Shown here: piece by piece, positions 26,402 to 35,033 of the stretch
Layout of the letters: every line of letters begins with the position of its first letter
Numbering within the stretch: the stretch's first letter is position 1
NCBI GenBank assembly: GCA_030148225.1
Contig: JASBTX010000018.1
Span: 1-64,000 of the forward strand
Reading direction: 5' to 3'
Source: Paracoccaceae bacterium
Lineage (GTDB): Bacteria; Pseudomonadota; Alphaproteobacteria; Rhodobacterales; Rhodobacteraceae
Length of the DNA: 64,000 nucleotides
Program-made: the position numbers and the translations under genes
The notes under the pieces: generated by a model
Databases searched by the model: none
What the model was told of the DNA's origin: nothing
Seen by the model: only the letters and a program-made list of their open reading frames with translations

Positions 26402-27291
26402 ATATCGCTGGTCAGAAGCTCGGGGGCATTTTCCTGGAAATAGTCGAATATTTCAGTGATATTGCCAACCCGTTCCGCTGAGCCCTGTCGTTGAAGTTTC
26501 ACATCCAATTTGCCTTGAGGATCGAGGTAAATCCCCAGCGCCGTGGCAACCCGCGCCAGCGTCCGCTGCGCACGAAGCCCCGCGATATCTTCGTAGAAAG
26601 CGGGTATGACTGGCCCGGAATACCCGCTGAGATAGCTGTCGAACTGGCGCTGCAGTGCAAAGGCCGCCCGTGCCTCTTGCAGGACATCCGCCGGGTGCAG
26701 AAACACGATTTCGGGCCGGTGTTCCAGATGCGCCCGGTCATCGGTCACCTGATTGCCCTCTGGCGTCTTTGCCCATTCGCCGGTCTGCAACAGAACCTGA
26801 TGCGACACGGCAAGATGAAAGATGCTGTTGCGCTTAAGATGCAGAAGCGGCATCTGCCATTCCGCCAATAGCTCAAGCAGCCGCGGCATCGGCACCGAAG
26901 CCTGATCCGGTACGCCAAAGCGGTAAGCGTCGACATATTTGACATCCAGCACGAGCCGCGCGTTGCGGGGCATCCCGTCGAGCAGAAAGCCGAAAAAGGC
27001 ACGTATCACCTTTTCCAGATCGTCGATCTCCTGATCAACCTCGGGGCATGTCCGGCGAAATTCAGCAAAGCTGCGCGGGATGTCGACGCCGTCGAAACGG
27101 TGAAACACCTCGCCTTCGCAGGAAATACCATCCAGCGTTTTCAGCATGTCCTTGAACAGATGCGAACCCGAACGATAATGCGACAGCAACAGGATGAACC
27201 GCGCGCGGTCCTCGTCGCGGAACATTTCGCAATAATCTGCAAAGCTGCGAAAGGCCGGTCTGCTGGCACCGGCCATCACATCATCGGGCAT
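26398..27291 (-). CDS. Sulfotransferase, LPS/NodH-like
   Basis: The 297-residue product carries LLLSHYRSGSHLFKDMLKTL, the P-loop-like 5'-phosphosulfate-binding motif of PAPS-dependent sulfotransferases related to NodH and Stf0, and later LLHLKRNSIFHLAVSHQV with the Arg/Ser of the 3'-phosphate-binding part. CEGEVFHRF fits the family's substrate loop. It probably transfers sulfate from PAPS to a glycan made by the adjacent glycosyltransferases. It lies 7 bp after the frameshifted outer-membrane gene and overlaps the next glycosyltransferase by 4 bases. Confidence 0.85.
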   Translation of the reverse strand: MPDDVMAGASRPAFRSFADYCEMFRDEDRARFILLLSHYRSGSHLFKDMLKTLDGISCEGEVFHRFDGVDIPRSFAEFRRTCPEVDQEIDDLEKVIRAFFGFLLDGMPRNARLVLDVKYVDAYRFGVPDQASVPMPRLLELLAEWQMPLLHLKRNSIFHLAVSHQVLLQTGEWAKTPEGNQVTDDRAHLEHRPEIVFLHPADVLQEARAAFALQRQFDSYLSGYSGPVIPAFYEDIAGLRAQRTLARVATALGIYLDPQGKLDVKLQRQGSAERVGNITEIFDYFQENAPELLTSDI

Positions 27292-27298
27292 GTTCTGA

Positions 27299-27985
27299 TC
27301 AGAATTCCGAGCGGAGCTGCAACTCGAATGTTGTCAGGTTGGACTTGGTGCCGACACTTGTCTGGTTGCCGCGCGTCAGGGTTGCGGTCAGATCTGCGCC
27401 CGATCCCAGAAAATAGGTGGCGCGCAATCCTACCATGTCACGTTCATATGTCGGTTCGCGAACGGCATTGAATGCAGGACCAAGCTTGATGTTGCCACCT
27501 GTGTTGAACAGGTAATGCCCACCCACGAATGTGCCTTCGCTGGCATCTGTATATTCTACCAGACCGACAATACTGTCGCCATTGGCGAAATCGCCATCAT
27601 ATTCGAGCATGGCAAATGCGCCGGATTTATTGAAATCCGTCGCTGCCGCAGGGGTGTTGGTGACTTCGACATTGGCGACACCCAGCGCAACGGTCAGAGA
27701 ACCCGGTCCGGCGGTCATGTTATAGGCACCCGACAATCTGACAGCGGTGTTCACGCCAGAGCCGCCCGTGTAGGTATAGGTTGCGCGACCCACACCAAAG
27801 CGCAGTGCGATACCGTCATCAAGGTTGCCGGTAATTGCCTGACGCAGATCAAGCTGCGCATAACCGCTGCTATCGCTGCTGGAATTGCCCAGAACTGAGG
27901 ATTTCGGTTCTGTGGCCATCAGCCAGTGCGGGCGCGGCTGCCGTCGTCAGTGCGAGAGCAAGTGCGGAGATAGTGAACGGCTCAT
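27299..27985 (-). pseudogene. Outer-membrane beta-barrel (porin-like) gene with frameshifted signal peptide
   Basis: The 206-residue ORF from 27919 is a repeating amphipathic beta pattern ending LQLRSEF, the C-terminal Phe signature of outer-membrane barrels, but has no signal peptide. Upstream, an ATG at 27985 has an excellent AGGAGG site but stops after 12 codons. Read one frame over, the same DNA gives FTISALALALTTAAAPALADGH, a perfect signal peptide with its cleavage site. The initiating ATG and the barrel are in one frame and the signal peptide in another. One base lost near codon 3 and one gained near the cleavage site would restore the gene. It may be a decayed gene or a sequencing artefact. 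Confidence 0.7.
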
Positions 27986-28021
27986 CGAAGCCTCCTGAAG
28001 TTTCGGTAGGTTTCTTTGAGG

Positions 28022-28339
28022 TTATGACGCTACAAAAATTACGCCCTGACCTTCCAGCAGGCTGGAGGTGCTGCGCGGCATCTTGAGACCGTAAAGCGCG
28101 ACTGCATCGATCCCGTCCGTTGCGTTCTGCCGGATACGTTCCTGAGCGATTGAGGTGTATTTGCTCTCGGGGAATTCGAGCAGGAACTCGGTGTAAGCCT
28201 CGACAGATCCGGCCTTTTCAACCTCGGCCCATTTGACATCGACCGGCATCATCTGATCGCCGGACGGAACCGCCGCGCTCGCCCCAGAGGCGATTCCGAT
28301 TGCCGAGAGGTTGGCCAGCAGTATTTTCATTATTTTCAT
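28022..28339 (-). CDS. Small secreted protein with a TPR-like helical segment
   Basis: I start at the ATG at 28339 (MKIMKILLANLSAIGIASGASA), which has GGGAG 8 bases upstream. The product has 105 residues, a signal peptide cut near SGASA, and VEAYTEFLLEFPESKYTSIAQERI, which resembles one helical hairpin of periplasmic TPR proteins such as YbgF. The C-terminus (LEGQGVIFVAS) is hydrophobic. I do not recognise the family. It lies between the barrel gene and the large GT2 gene in the same direction. Confidence 0.65.
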   Translation of the reverse strand: MKIMKILLANLSAIGIASGASAAVPSGDQMMPVDVKWAEVEKAGSVEAYTEFLLEFPESKYTSIAQERIRQNATDGIDAVALYGLKMPRSTSSLLEGQGVIFVAS

Positions 28340-28406
28340 GATCGATCTCCCAGATTCGCCCACAGAATACAGTATCTTGCACGATACGAAAGTGCGTGTG
28401 GTGATA

Positions 28407-30686
28407 CTAATTCCATTCCTGCCATTTGTTGCCCGAATTCAACAATCCGAGGTCAAGCAATTGTTGTGTTGATTCATAGGCAACGGAATATTCAGATATC
28501 AGGCTCGGGGCGGTCTGCGTCTCCATTCCCGATGATAACGCACGATAAAAGCGTGCGCCCATGAAATGCTCGCTCCGTTCAATTGCTTCCTGAACACGTC
28601 CCGACATGTCGCCGACAAATTTGTAGTGCAACAGCGCCGTCGTGGTTTCGTCGACAACGGCGTGAGAATGGAAATGGTTGTTCAGCACATACACCAGATC
28701 GGGCCGCATCCTGACCAAAGGCGCCTTGGTCAGCAGAATGTTCTGATCGGCCATCCGGCAGCGGATGCCGCCGCTGACGAACTGAAACGGCGGCATTTCG
28801 AACGGGATGAAGGTATAGTCCCGGTCGATATATGTGCTGGCACCGAATTTGTTGTCGGTCGGCTGTGACAGGCGCTCGGGATAGATATCCAGCATGTAGG
28901 ACATCACGGATTCGCTGCCATTCTTGTCCAGATAGGCCAGAAAATCAGATAGCTTGCGCCCTTCATCCATATGGGGAAAGACAAAAAGCTCGTCCATATC
29001 GACGTGAAAGCACCAGTGCCCGACGCCGAAACGCTGCATCAGCTCATTGGTCCAGTAGATGCCGAAATGCGCCTCGGCGAAACTGTTTTGATTGAGAAAC
29101 AACGAAACATCGGGCTGCGCTTCGAGATATTCGAATGTCCCGTCATCCGAGCCGTTATCGGTGATAAAAAAGTGATCAACGCCCAATGCCCGATAACTGT
29201 CGAGCAGCCACTCCGCATACTCGATGCCGTTGAAGATGGTCAGAAAGAGCAAAACCGCCCCCGGTGTTTCGCGGTAGCGGAGCCTGACCTCAAGGGGACG
29301 CGTCGATTTGGCGTTGAGACCCAGCATGGCCGAGGACACGAGATGAGACCGCCAGATGGCGCGTGCGCGCGGCTGGTCACCGTCGAGCTGGGCAAAATAG
29401 GCGTCACACGGAGCAAGATCATTGAGTGATTTCAATCCCTTGGGGAGGGATGCAAGCGTGCTCCGCGCATCGTCGACATCCCCCGCTGCCAGCTGCATAC
29501 GGATGTTCAGCATCCAGTATGGCGGGACCATACCCTGCGTCTTTGCCTTGGGTGCGATGATTTTCAGACATTCGACAAAGCGCTCTTGCGAGGGGCGGTT
29601 GTGAAAACGATTGCCCGCGTAAATCATCTCGGGTCCGCCGTGATCGATACCGGCTTCCAGACATTCCCTGAATCTGACTTCGATGTCATCTTCTTGCTGG
29701 TTGAACGCCGCGATGTTTAACAGCGAACTCCGGTAATACCAGTCGCCAAGGGCGCGCATACCGGGCAGCATATTCTGGGCTTCCTCGATTTCGGATGTTG
29801 CGATCAGCCACAAGAGGCGGGTGTAGTAAACCTGTCCTTTTGTCGGGTGTTTGATCCAGGCTGCCTCAACCAGTTTTTCAACGCTCTTGGTCTGACTGCC
29901 CTGAAAGATCAGGCCGATCAAAAAACCGAATAGCTGAGGATTGTCACTGCCGTATTCAAGGCCCGCCTCGATCTCCTGAATGCATTCAAGTCCCCGCCCC
30001 GCCAAAAGGGCGATATGCGCGCGCAGCTGATGTGCGACCTCAGGTGTCGATGTGAAGGCGGATTTCACCTCGTCCAAGGCATCCAACGCACCGCGCCGTC
30101 CCTCTATTGACAGGATCAGTTTCACATATTGCTGCGCGATATCAATGTTATTGCCGTGTAAGCTCATCCAATGTTCGCAACAGTTCCGGGCGCGGTCATA
30201 GGCCCTTGCCATATGCAGCTTTTCAACCAGACCGGCGGCTGTTTTGGTTACATCCTCCCGGTCCGTGCCTTCGTGCCGCGCAAAAATCTCCAGTGCGTTA
30301 TCAAAATGCTGCCCGGCGGCCAGCACCTGAACATGCAGGAGGTCATGATCGATCTCGGGCATTGCCCGGCGCCTGAGGCTGCTGAACCATGCCGCCGCTT
30401 CGTCCCCACGCCCCAGCGCAGAGAGTTGTATGATATGCTCGATCAACAGTTTCTGCTGCAATCCGCACTCCAGAAGTGCACCTCGGGTTTTCAGCACCCA
30501 TCTGTCATCCTGAACGCTGCGCGCGCGCCGCAGCAACTCCTCCAGTACGGCGCGATCGGGTTCGGCATCGATCATCTCGTTCAGTTCCGCAGCCCGGACA
30601 CCCAACGCGCCGACTGGGCCCTGCCGTTCCGCGAGGATCTGGCTGAGTTCGCTTTCGCCCGATCTGAGCAGCCTGAGAAAATTCAT
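28407..30686 (-). CDS. Large family 2 glycosyltransferase with an N-terminal helical-repeat region
   Basis: The 759-residue product has two parts. Residues up to about 460 form repeating helices with TPR-like spacing. The C-terminal 300 residues are a GT2 domain of the Glyco_tranf_2_4 type: FLTIFNGIEYAEWLLDSYRALGVDHFFITDNGSDDGT, then WCFHVDMDELFVFPH with the metal-binding DxD, and NNHFHSHAVV near the end. There is no signal peptide, so it is cytoplasmic. The start overlaps the upstream GT32-like gene by 4 bases (ATGA). Helical repeats on a glycosyltransferase may recognise a protein or long glycan acceptor; that is an inference. Confidence 0.85.
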   Translation of the reverse strand: MNFLRLLRSGESELSQILAERQGPVGALGVRAAELNEMIDAEPDRAVLEELLRRARSVQDDRWVLKTRGALLECGLQQKLLIEHIIQLSALGRGDEAAAWFSSLRRRAMPEIDHDLLHVQVLAAGQHFDNALEIFARHEGTDREDVTKTAAGLVEKLHMARAYDRARNCCEHWMSLHGNNIDIAQQYVKLILSIEGRRGALDALDEVKSAFTSTPEVAHQLRAHIALLAGRGLECIQEIEAGLEYGSDNPQLFGFLIGLIFQGSQTKSVEKLVEAAWIKHPTKGQVYYTRLLWLIATSEIEEAQNMLPGMRALGDWYYRSSLLNIAAFNQQEDDIEVRFRECLEAGIDHGGPEMIYAGNRFHNRPSQERFVECLKIIAPKAKTQGMVPPYWMLNIRMQLAAGDVDDARSTLASLPKGLKSLNDLAPCDAYFAQLDGDQPRARAIWRSHLVSSAMLGLNAKSTRPLEVRLRYRETPGAVLLFLTIFNGIEYAEWLLDSYRALGVDHFFITDNGSDDGTFEYLEAQPDVSLFLNQNSFAEAHFGIYWTNELMQRFGVGHWCFHVDMDELFVFPHMDEGRKLSDFLAYLDKNGSESVMSYMLDIYPERLSQPTDNKFGASTYIDRDYTFIPFEMPPFQFVSGGIRCRMADQNILLTKAPLVRMRPDLVYVLNNHFHSHAVVDETTTALLHYKFVGDMSGRVQEAIERSEHFMGARFYRALSSGMETQTAPSLISEYSVAYESTQQLLDLGLLNSGNKWQEWN

Positions 30687-32587
30687 GCCATTTCCACTTG
30701 TTCCACGCTGCGCGCGGGCAGGTTCAGCAAACCGGCCACCGTATCGGGGCCGCGCGTGTCACCTGCGGTTTCAATGCGGTGTCTGAGCTGACCCATGAAA
30801 CAGGAATTGGAGGGCGGTTTCAGAAAGTCCACGCCCATCAGACGCCATGTTTCCGTGTAGGCATGGATATTCATCGCATCCCTGAACCTGGCTTGATCGA
30901 AATCCGGGGTATCGGTGTCAAAAAACGATGCGGTTTCGCACCACGATACCGGGTTCAGAAAACCGGTATTCATCACATCAAAGCCTGACAAGCCCGCCTT
31001 GCCAATCACCTCCGCCAGCAGATGCGGACCTACCCGGCCAAAAACGACCTCGTCCCGTGCGATCAGGCTTTGCGTGCGGTCGAGGCATGTTTTGATGATC
31101 GGGTTTTCGGGCTCTGCCGCTATCATGGCACCGTTCAAACCCGGAAATCCCGCTGTGGTCTCTTCGCTGGCAACAAAGTGGCGGCCCTCGGGTTCGAAGG
31201 CCCGCAGGTTGATCACATCCGTATCAGACCAAAGCCCGCCCCGCAGATGGATGAGGGCGTATCGAAACAGATCCGAAAAAGCCCCCAGCGAGCCACGATG
31301 CGCGCCCGATTTCTGACTTTCGGCAAAAAGATATCGCTCGGGCAGGATGCTCGACGCCGCCCTCAGTTCGACACCTTCGGGAAGGTTATCCGGCGGTTCA
31401 TAGACATAGAGATGATAGCGCCAGCCGTTGAGAAGGAATGAGCGCATCGAAAGTTGCTCGATCCACCTTAGGGACTTGCCGTGCCAGAACGCCTGAACCA
31501 GCGGGCGGCCCGTGCGCGGCGGCTCAAGGATTGAGGGGGCTTCGTCAAAACCGTGCCCGGTTTCCGTGCGCAGTTTCAACTCGACACCCAGCGCGGCAGC
31601 GCGTGAGCGCAGATACCATGGCACGGCGGGCGACAGGTTCAGAAACGGCAGCCGCGCGCCGGACCGGTCACCCAGCCTGAGTTCAGCGGCCTCGGCAACG
31701 ATCAGGGCCTCCGCCCCCAGTTCGGGATGCAAGACCAACGCCGCGATTGTTTCCTGCGCCTTTTCATTCTCACCTTTGGCCAGCGCGATTCGCGCATCAA
31801 AGAGTTGCTGGTCGGCCTCGGCCTCACCCCCCATCTTTTTTCTCAGCAGATCGACCGCCGGACGCGCGGTTTCCAGTTGAGAGCATGTCATGGGACGGGT
31901 CGTGATCAGGCGCAGCACCTCACGCCTGTCATCTGTGTCGTCAAGATTAGCGATATTAGCCGCTATGGATTGCCATGGATGTTGGACAACGATCCCGGCA
32001 AATATCGCGTAGGCAGGGGCACGATCTGCGCGCCCGATCCGGGTCAGAGCCTCTCGGAACCATGTGACGGGATCATCATACCCCAGTGCGATGATGGATT
32101 GCACAAGGCTTTGCGTGAACCAGAGATTGCCGCGATATGCGTCGAGTGAGCGAAGCTGCAACTCCCAGAATGCCAGCGCCTGTTCATGCAGACCTGCATT
32201 GTATAGCAGTTCGATAATCATCTCGGTCTGCCATATCTTGCGTGATGACAGGAGCGGATTGTAACGACCGGTCAGGAGGCCCGCCATGATGATGGGTGGC
32301 GTGTCGTCAAAACCTTTTTGTGTCAGGTAGCTGCTCAGATCCAGTCGATTGCCCAGAAAGTCGAGCCGCATCAGAAACCGATGCGCCGCCGCCTTGGAGC
32401 TGTCTTCCGGATCACGATAGAACTGTTTGGTGATTGCGGTCTGCCAAACCGTGGACAACAGCCCCTGTTCAACATCGCTGCGCTTGCCGAAGGGATCGAT
32501 TTGCGCAAGCGAGGCAATGGCGCTTGGATAGTCGTTTCCGTCCAGTGCCCTGGCTGCGTGACGCAGACCTTCCTTGACATCTATCAT
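30683..32587 (-). CDS. Large GT32-like (DXD sugar-binding) glycosyltransferase with helical N-terminal region
   Basis: The 634-residue product carries FSDLFRYALIHLRGGLWSDTDV, the DXD motif region of the Gly_transf_sug/GT32 family, and NGAMIAAEPENPII, a second family motif. The first 370 residues are helical, resembling the N-terminal region of the following GT2 protein. It is the first gene of the minus-strand glycan block, divergent to the beta-propeller gene at 32760. Coupling to the GT2 gene by ATGA suggests both act on one product. The substrate is unknown. Confidence 0.83.
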   Translation of the reverse strand: MIDVKEGLRHAARALDGNDYPSAIASLAQIDPFGKRSDVEQGLLSTVWQTAITKQFYRDPEDSSKAAAHRFLMRLDFLGNRLDLSSYLTQKGFDDTPPIIMAGLLTGRYNPLLSSRKIWQTEMIIELLYNAGLHEQALAFWELQLRSLDAYRGNLWFTQSLVQSIIALGYDDPVTWFREALTRIGRADRAPAYAIFAGIVVQHPWQSIAANIANLDDTDDRREVLRLITTRPMTCSQLETARPAVDLLRKKMGGEAEADQQLFDARIALAKGENEKAQETIAALVLHPELGAEALIVAEAAELRLGDRSGARLPFLNLSPAVPWYLRSRAAALGVELKLRTETGHGFDEAPSILEPPRTGRPLVQAFWHGKSLRWIEQLSMRSFLLNGWRYHLYVYEPPDNLPEGVELRAASSILPERYLFAESQKSGAHRGSLGAFSDLFRYALIHLRGGLWSDTDVINLRAFEPEGRHFVASEETTAGFPGLNGAMIAAEPENPIIKTCLDRTQSLIARDEVVFGRVGPHLLAEVIGKAGLSGFDVMNTGFLNPVSWCETASFFDTDTPDFDQARFRDAMNIHAYTETWRLMGVDFLKPPSNSCFMGQLRHRIETAGDTRGPDTVAGLLNLPARSVEQVEMA

Positions 32588-32759
32588 GACTTTCCGTTCC
32601 CGCGCCTTCGGTCAGCCACCGATACCATCCGGCAGCCGCGTCAGAAATGGACGGTTTGCACCGTGATGTCCACATCGACAACGATATCAAATTCTGACGT
32701 TGCATCGGGCAAGGCGGAATGTCACTAACCGGCTGAATTTCCGGCAGGATGATGGTCAT
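32588..32759. promoter_or_regulatory. Divergent promoter region
   Basis: The 172 bp between the GT32-like gene and the beta-propeller gene must hold both promoters. I see no strong palindrome or sigma-70 pair. Confidence 0.35.
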
Positions 32760-34310
32760 ATGAACCGAGTGCGAGACACATTCAAAGCAATCGCTGTAGC
32801 GACAGGCGCTTTGCTCTGGTGGGCGGCGCAGAGCGCATTCGCGGCAGAAGATACGGATTTCATGCGCAAAACGCTCATTGTCGAGGGGCTGGCCACACCC
32901 ACATCGCTGCAATTCGGGCCGGACGGATACCTCTACATCGCGCAGATGGATGGACGTCTTCTCAGGCTTTTGCCGGTGCGCGACAGGCGCGGAAATTATG
33001 GTGTTCTGGAGCGTGAGGTCATCGACCTGGTCGCCCGCATTCCCAACCACGATGATGACGGCCAACGGTCAGATGTTTCGGGGCGGCTTGTTACCGGCAT
33101 TCTGGTCGCCGGGACCCGGGAAAACCCGGTGATCTATGTCTCATCCTCGGATCCGCGCATCGGAGCTGGGCCTGAACTGGGTGATATCGGCCTTGATACC
33201 AATTCAGGAATGGTTTCGCGGCTGCGCCCTGTGCCGGGAAGTGATGCGTGGGACAAGGTTGATCTGGTGCGCGGTCTTCCCCGTTCCGAACACAATCACA
33301 GTGTCAATGGGATGGCGCTCAGCGATGATGGCAACACGCTCTATTTGGCCGTTGGCGGCAACACCAATGCCGGGCGGGCATCGGCAGAGTTTGCGTTTCT
33401 GAACGAATATGCGTTAAGCGCGGCGGTACTGGCTATCGATCTGGCGGCGCTGGATAACATGCCGGTATTGGGTGCCGGCCCGCACAAATACGTGCTGGAC
33501 CTGCCGACGTTGAACGATCCCACCCGGCCTGACGCGTCGCAAGGCATTGATGTCGGCGATCCGTTCGGCGGCAATGACGGTTTGAATCAGGCCAGGCTGA
33601 CCCCGGGTGGCCCTGTCACCATCTACGCCTCCGGGTTTCGCAATCCCTATGATCTGCTGATAACTGAATCGGGCCTGATGCTGACGATCGACAATGGCGG
33701 CGATCCGAATTGGGGCGGGCCTGTCGTCACGGACGATGCGGGGGCCTGCCGCGCGGATTTGGCGCAAGGTCCCGCCCGGGACACGCTGAATGAGGACGGG
33801 CTGCATGTTGTGACGGCGGGCTACTATGCGGGCCATCCGAACCCGATCAGGGGCAATCCTACGGGGGCCGGGCTGTTGCTGGGTGAGAAGGGTGAAACCT
33901 TTCTTGCCCCCGGATCAGGCACTCTGCCAGAGGACTGGCCGCCCGTGCCACCTGAACTGGCCGATCTGCGCCAGTGTCGCTATCTTGAACCCGGACGAGA
34001 GGACGCCGCGCTTGCCACGTGGGGCGGGTCGACCAACGGGCTGACCGAATATACCGCGGGCAACCTGTCCGGCAAATACCGCGGGCAGATACTGTCGGCG
34101 AATTTGCTGGGCGACATCGTCTCGTTTACTTTGGATCAGGGTGGGGGTGAGGTGGTGATGGGCCGCTCGGGTTACTTTGCAAGCGAGGTCGCCATTGCTC
34201 CGCTGGATATTGTCGCCCAGCCGGATAACGGCCCGTTTCCGGGCACTGTCTGGGTGGCGGCGATAGGTGACGCCTCGATCACTGTGTTCGAGCCCAAAGA
34301 CTATGAGTAA
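32760..34310 (+). CDS. Secreted PQQ-dependent sugar-dehydrogenase-like (GSDH) beta-propeller protein
   Basis: I start at the ATG at 32760 (MNRVRDTFKAIAVATGALLW), which opens a signal peptide ending QSAFAAED; the track start has no ribosome site. The product has 516 residues. LATPTSLQFGPDGYLYIAQMDG, HNHSVNGMALSDDGNTLYLAVGG and ASGFRNPYDLLITESG are blade motifs of the glucose/sorbosone dehydrogenase propeller, with a histidine where soluble glucose dehydrogenases place the catalytic base. It probably acts in the periplasm. The oxidised sugar and PQQ dependence are family-based guesses. It stands alone, convergent with the RraA-like gene. Confidence 0.8.
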   Translation: MNRVRDTFKAIAVATGALLWWAAQSAFAAEDTDFMRKTLIVEGLATPTSLQFGPDGYLYIAQMDGRLLRLLPVRDRRGNYGVLEREVIDLVARIPNHDDDGQRSDVSGRLVTGILVAGTRENPVIYVSSSDPRIGAGPELGDIGLDTNSGMVSRLRPVPGSDAWDKVDLVRGLPRSEHNHSVNGMALSDDGNTLYLAVGGNTNAGRASAEFAFLNEYALSAAVLAIDLAALDNMPVLGAGPHKYVLDLPTLNDPTRPDASQGIDVGDPFGGNDGLNQARLTPGGPVTIYASGFRNPYDLLITESGLMLTIDNGGDPNWGGPVVTDDAGACRADLAQGPARDTLNEDGLHVVTAGYYAGHPNPIRGNPTGAGLLLGEKGETFLAPGSGTLPEDWPPVPPELADLRQCRYLEPGREDAALATWGGSTNGLTEYTAGNLSGKYRGQILSANLLGDIVSFTLDQGGGEVVMGRSGYFASEVAIAPLDIVAQPDNGPFPGTVWVAAIGDASITVFEPKDYE

Positions 34311-34337
34311 GGTGCGGGCGGAAAACCCACCCGCGCC
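34311..34337. terminator. Hairpin between convergent genes, likely bidirectional terminator
   Basis: GGTGCGGGCGG and CCCACCCGCGCC pair around AAAA with one mismatch and one wobble. The hairpin sits exactly between the stop of the beta-propeller gene and the stop of the RraA-like gene. There is no long T-run on either strand, so termination strength is uncertain. Confidence 0.45.
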
Positions 34338-35033
34338 TCAGGTGCGGGCCTGCTCAAATGCCTGCCACGCGGCCTCGAACCGGGCATAGTCGAAATCGGG
34401 GTCGCGGGCAGCCTCCAGCACGATATTCTCGGTGGCCTGCAGCTTGGCGATGGCGCTTTCCAGTTCGGCGGCATAGCCGTCGGGGATGATCAGCGCGCCG
34501 TGCCGGTCGGCATGGATCAGGTCGCCGTCGCAAATGCTTAGCCCGAATATCGTCACGTCGCCCGCGATTTCGCGCACATGCACAAAGCCGTGGCTGGGCC
34601 CGACCGATCGGGCGATGACCGGAAAACCTTCGGGCAGATCGCCCAGATCCCGCATGACGCCATTGGTCAGCGCCCCCGAAAGGCCAAAGCCCTTGTGCAC
34701 GGATGTGTTGATCTCCCCCCAGAACGCGCCCACCGCACCGTCGCCATCCATATCCTCGACCACGGCGATGGCCGGTCTGGGGCCGTCGGCCATGTGCCGG
34801 TAATAGGCCATGCGGCGTGCGCGGATCATTTCGGCGGGCTCATCGGGCGGGGCAAGGGCGGCGATGCGCGCGGTTTTGGCGTGACCGACCAGTGCCGGCG
34901 CGGTCGGGTCACTGGACAGTACCGTACCACGGGTAAACCGGTCAAAACCGCGTTTACCCTCGATGACTTCGATGGCGTTGCAGACGGTGGGGGTGTCGAC
35001 CGATCTGAGCAGAGAGAGGAGGGCAGGTGTCAT
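34338..35033 (-). CDS. RraA-like protein (HMG aldolase / demethylmenaquinone-methyltransferase-like fold)
   Basis: I start at the ATG at 35033 (MTPALLSLLRSVDTP), which overlaps the previous stop as ATGA; the longer ORF runs back into the MetE-like gene. The 231-residue product has VKYG-type features of the RraA fold: GFGLSGALTNGVMRDLGDL holds the conserved Arg-Asp of the metal site, followed by HADRHGALIIP. Catabolic members are class II aldolases for 4-hydroxy-4-methyl-2-oxoglutarate or oxaloacetate decarboxylases. As the last gene of the large catabolic operon it may cleave a late pathway intermediate. Confidence 0.85.
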   Translation of the reverse strand: MTPALLSLLRSVDTPTVCNAIEVIEGKRGFDRFTRGTVLSSDPTAPALVGHAKTARIAALAPPDEPAEMIRARRMAYYRHMADGPRPAIAVVEDMDGDGAVGAFWGEINTSVHKGFGLSGALTNGVMRDLGDLPEGFPVIARSVGPSHGFVHVREIAGDVTIFGLSICDGDLIHADRHGALIIPDGYAAELESAIAKLQATENIVLEAARDPDFDYARFEAAWQAFEQART

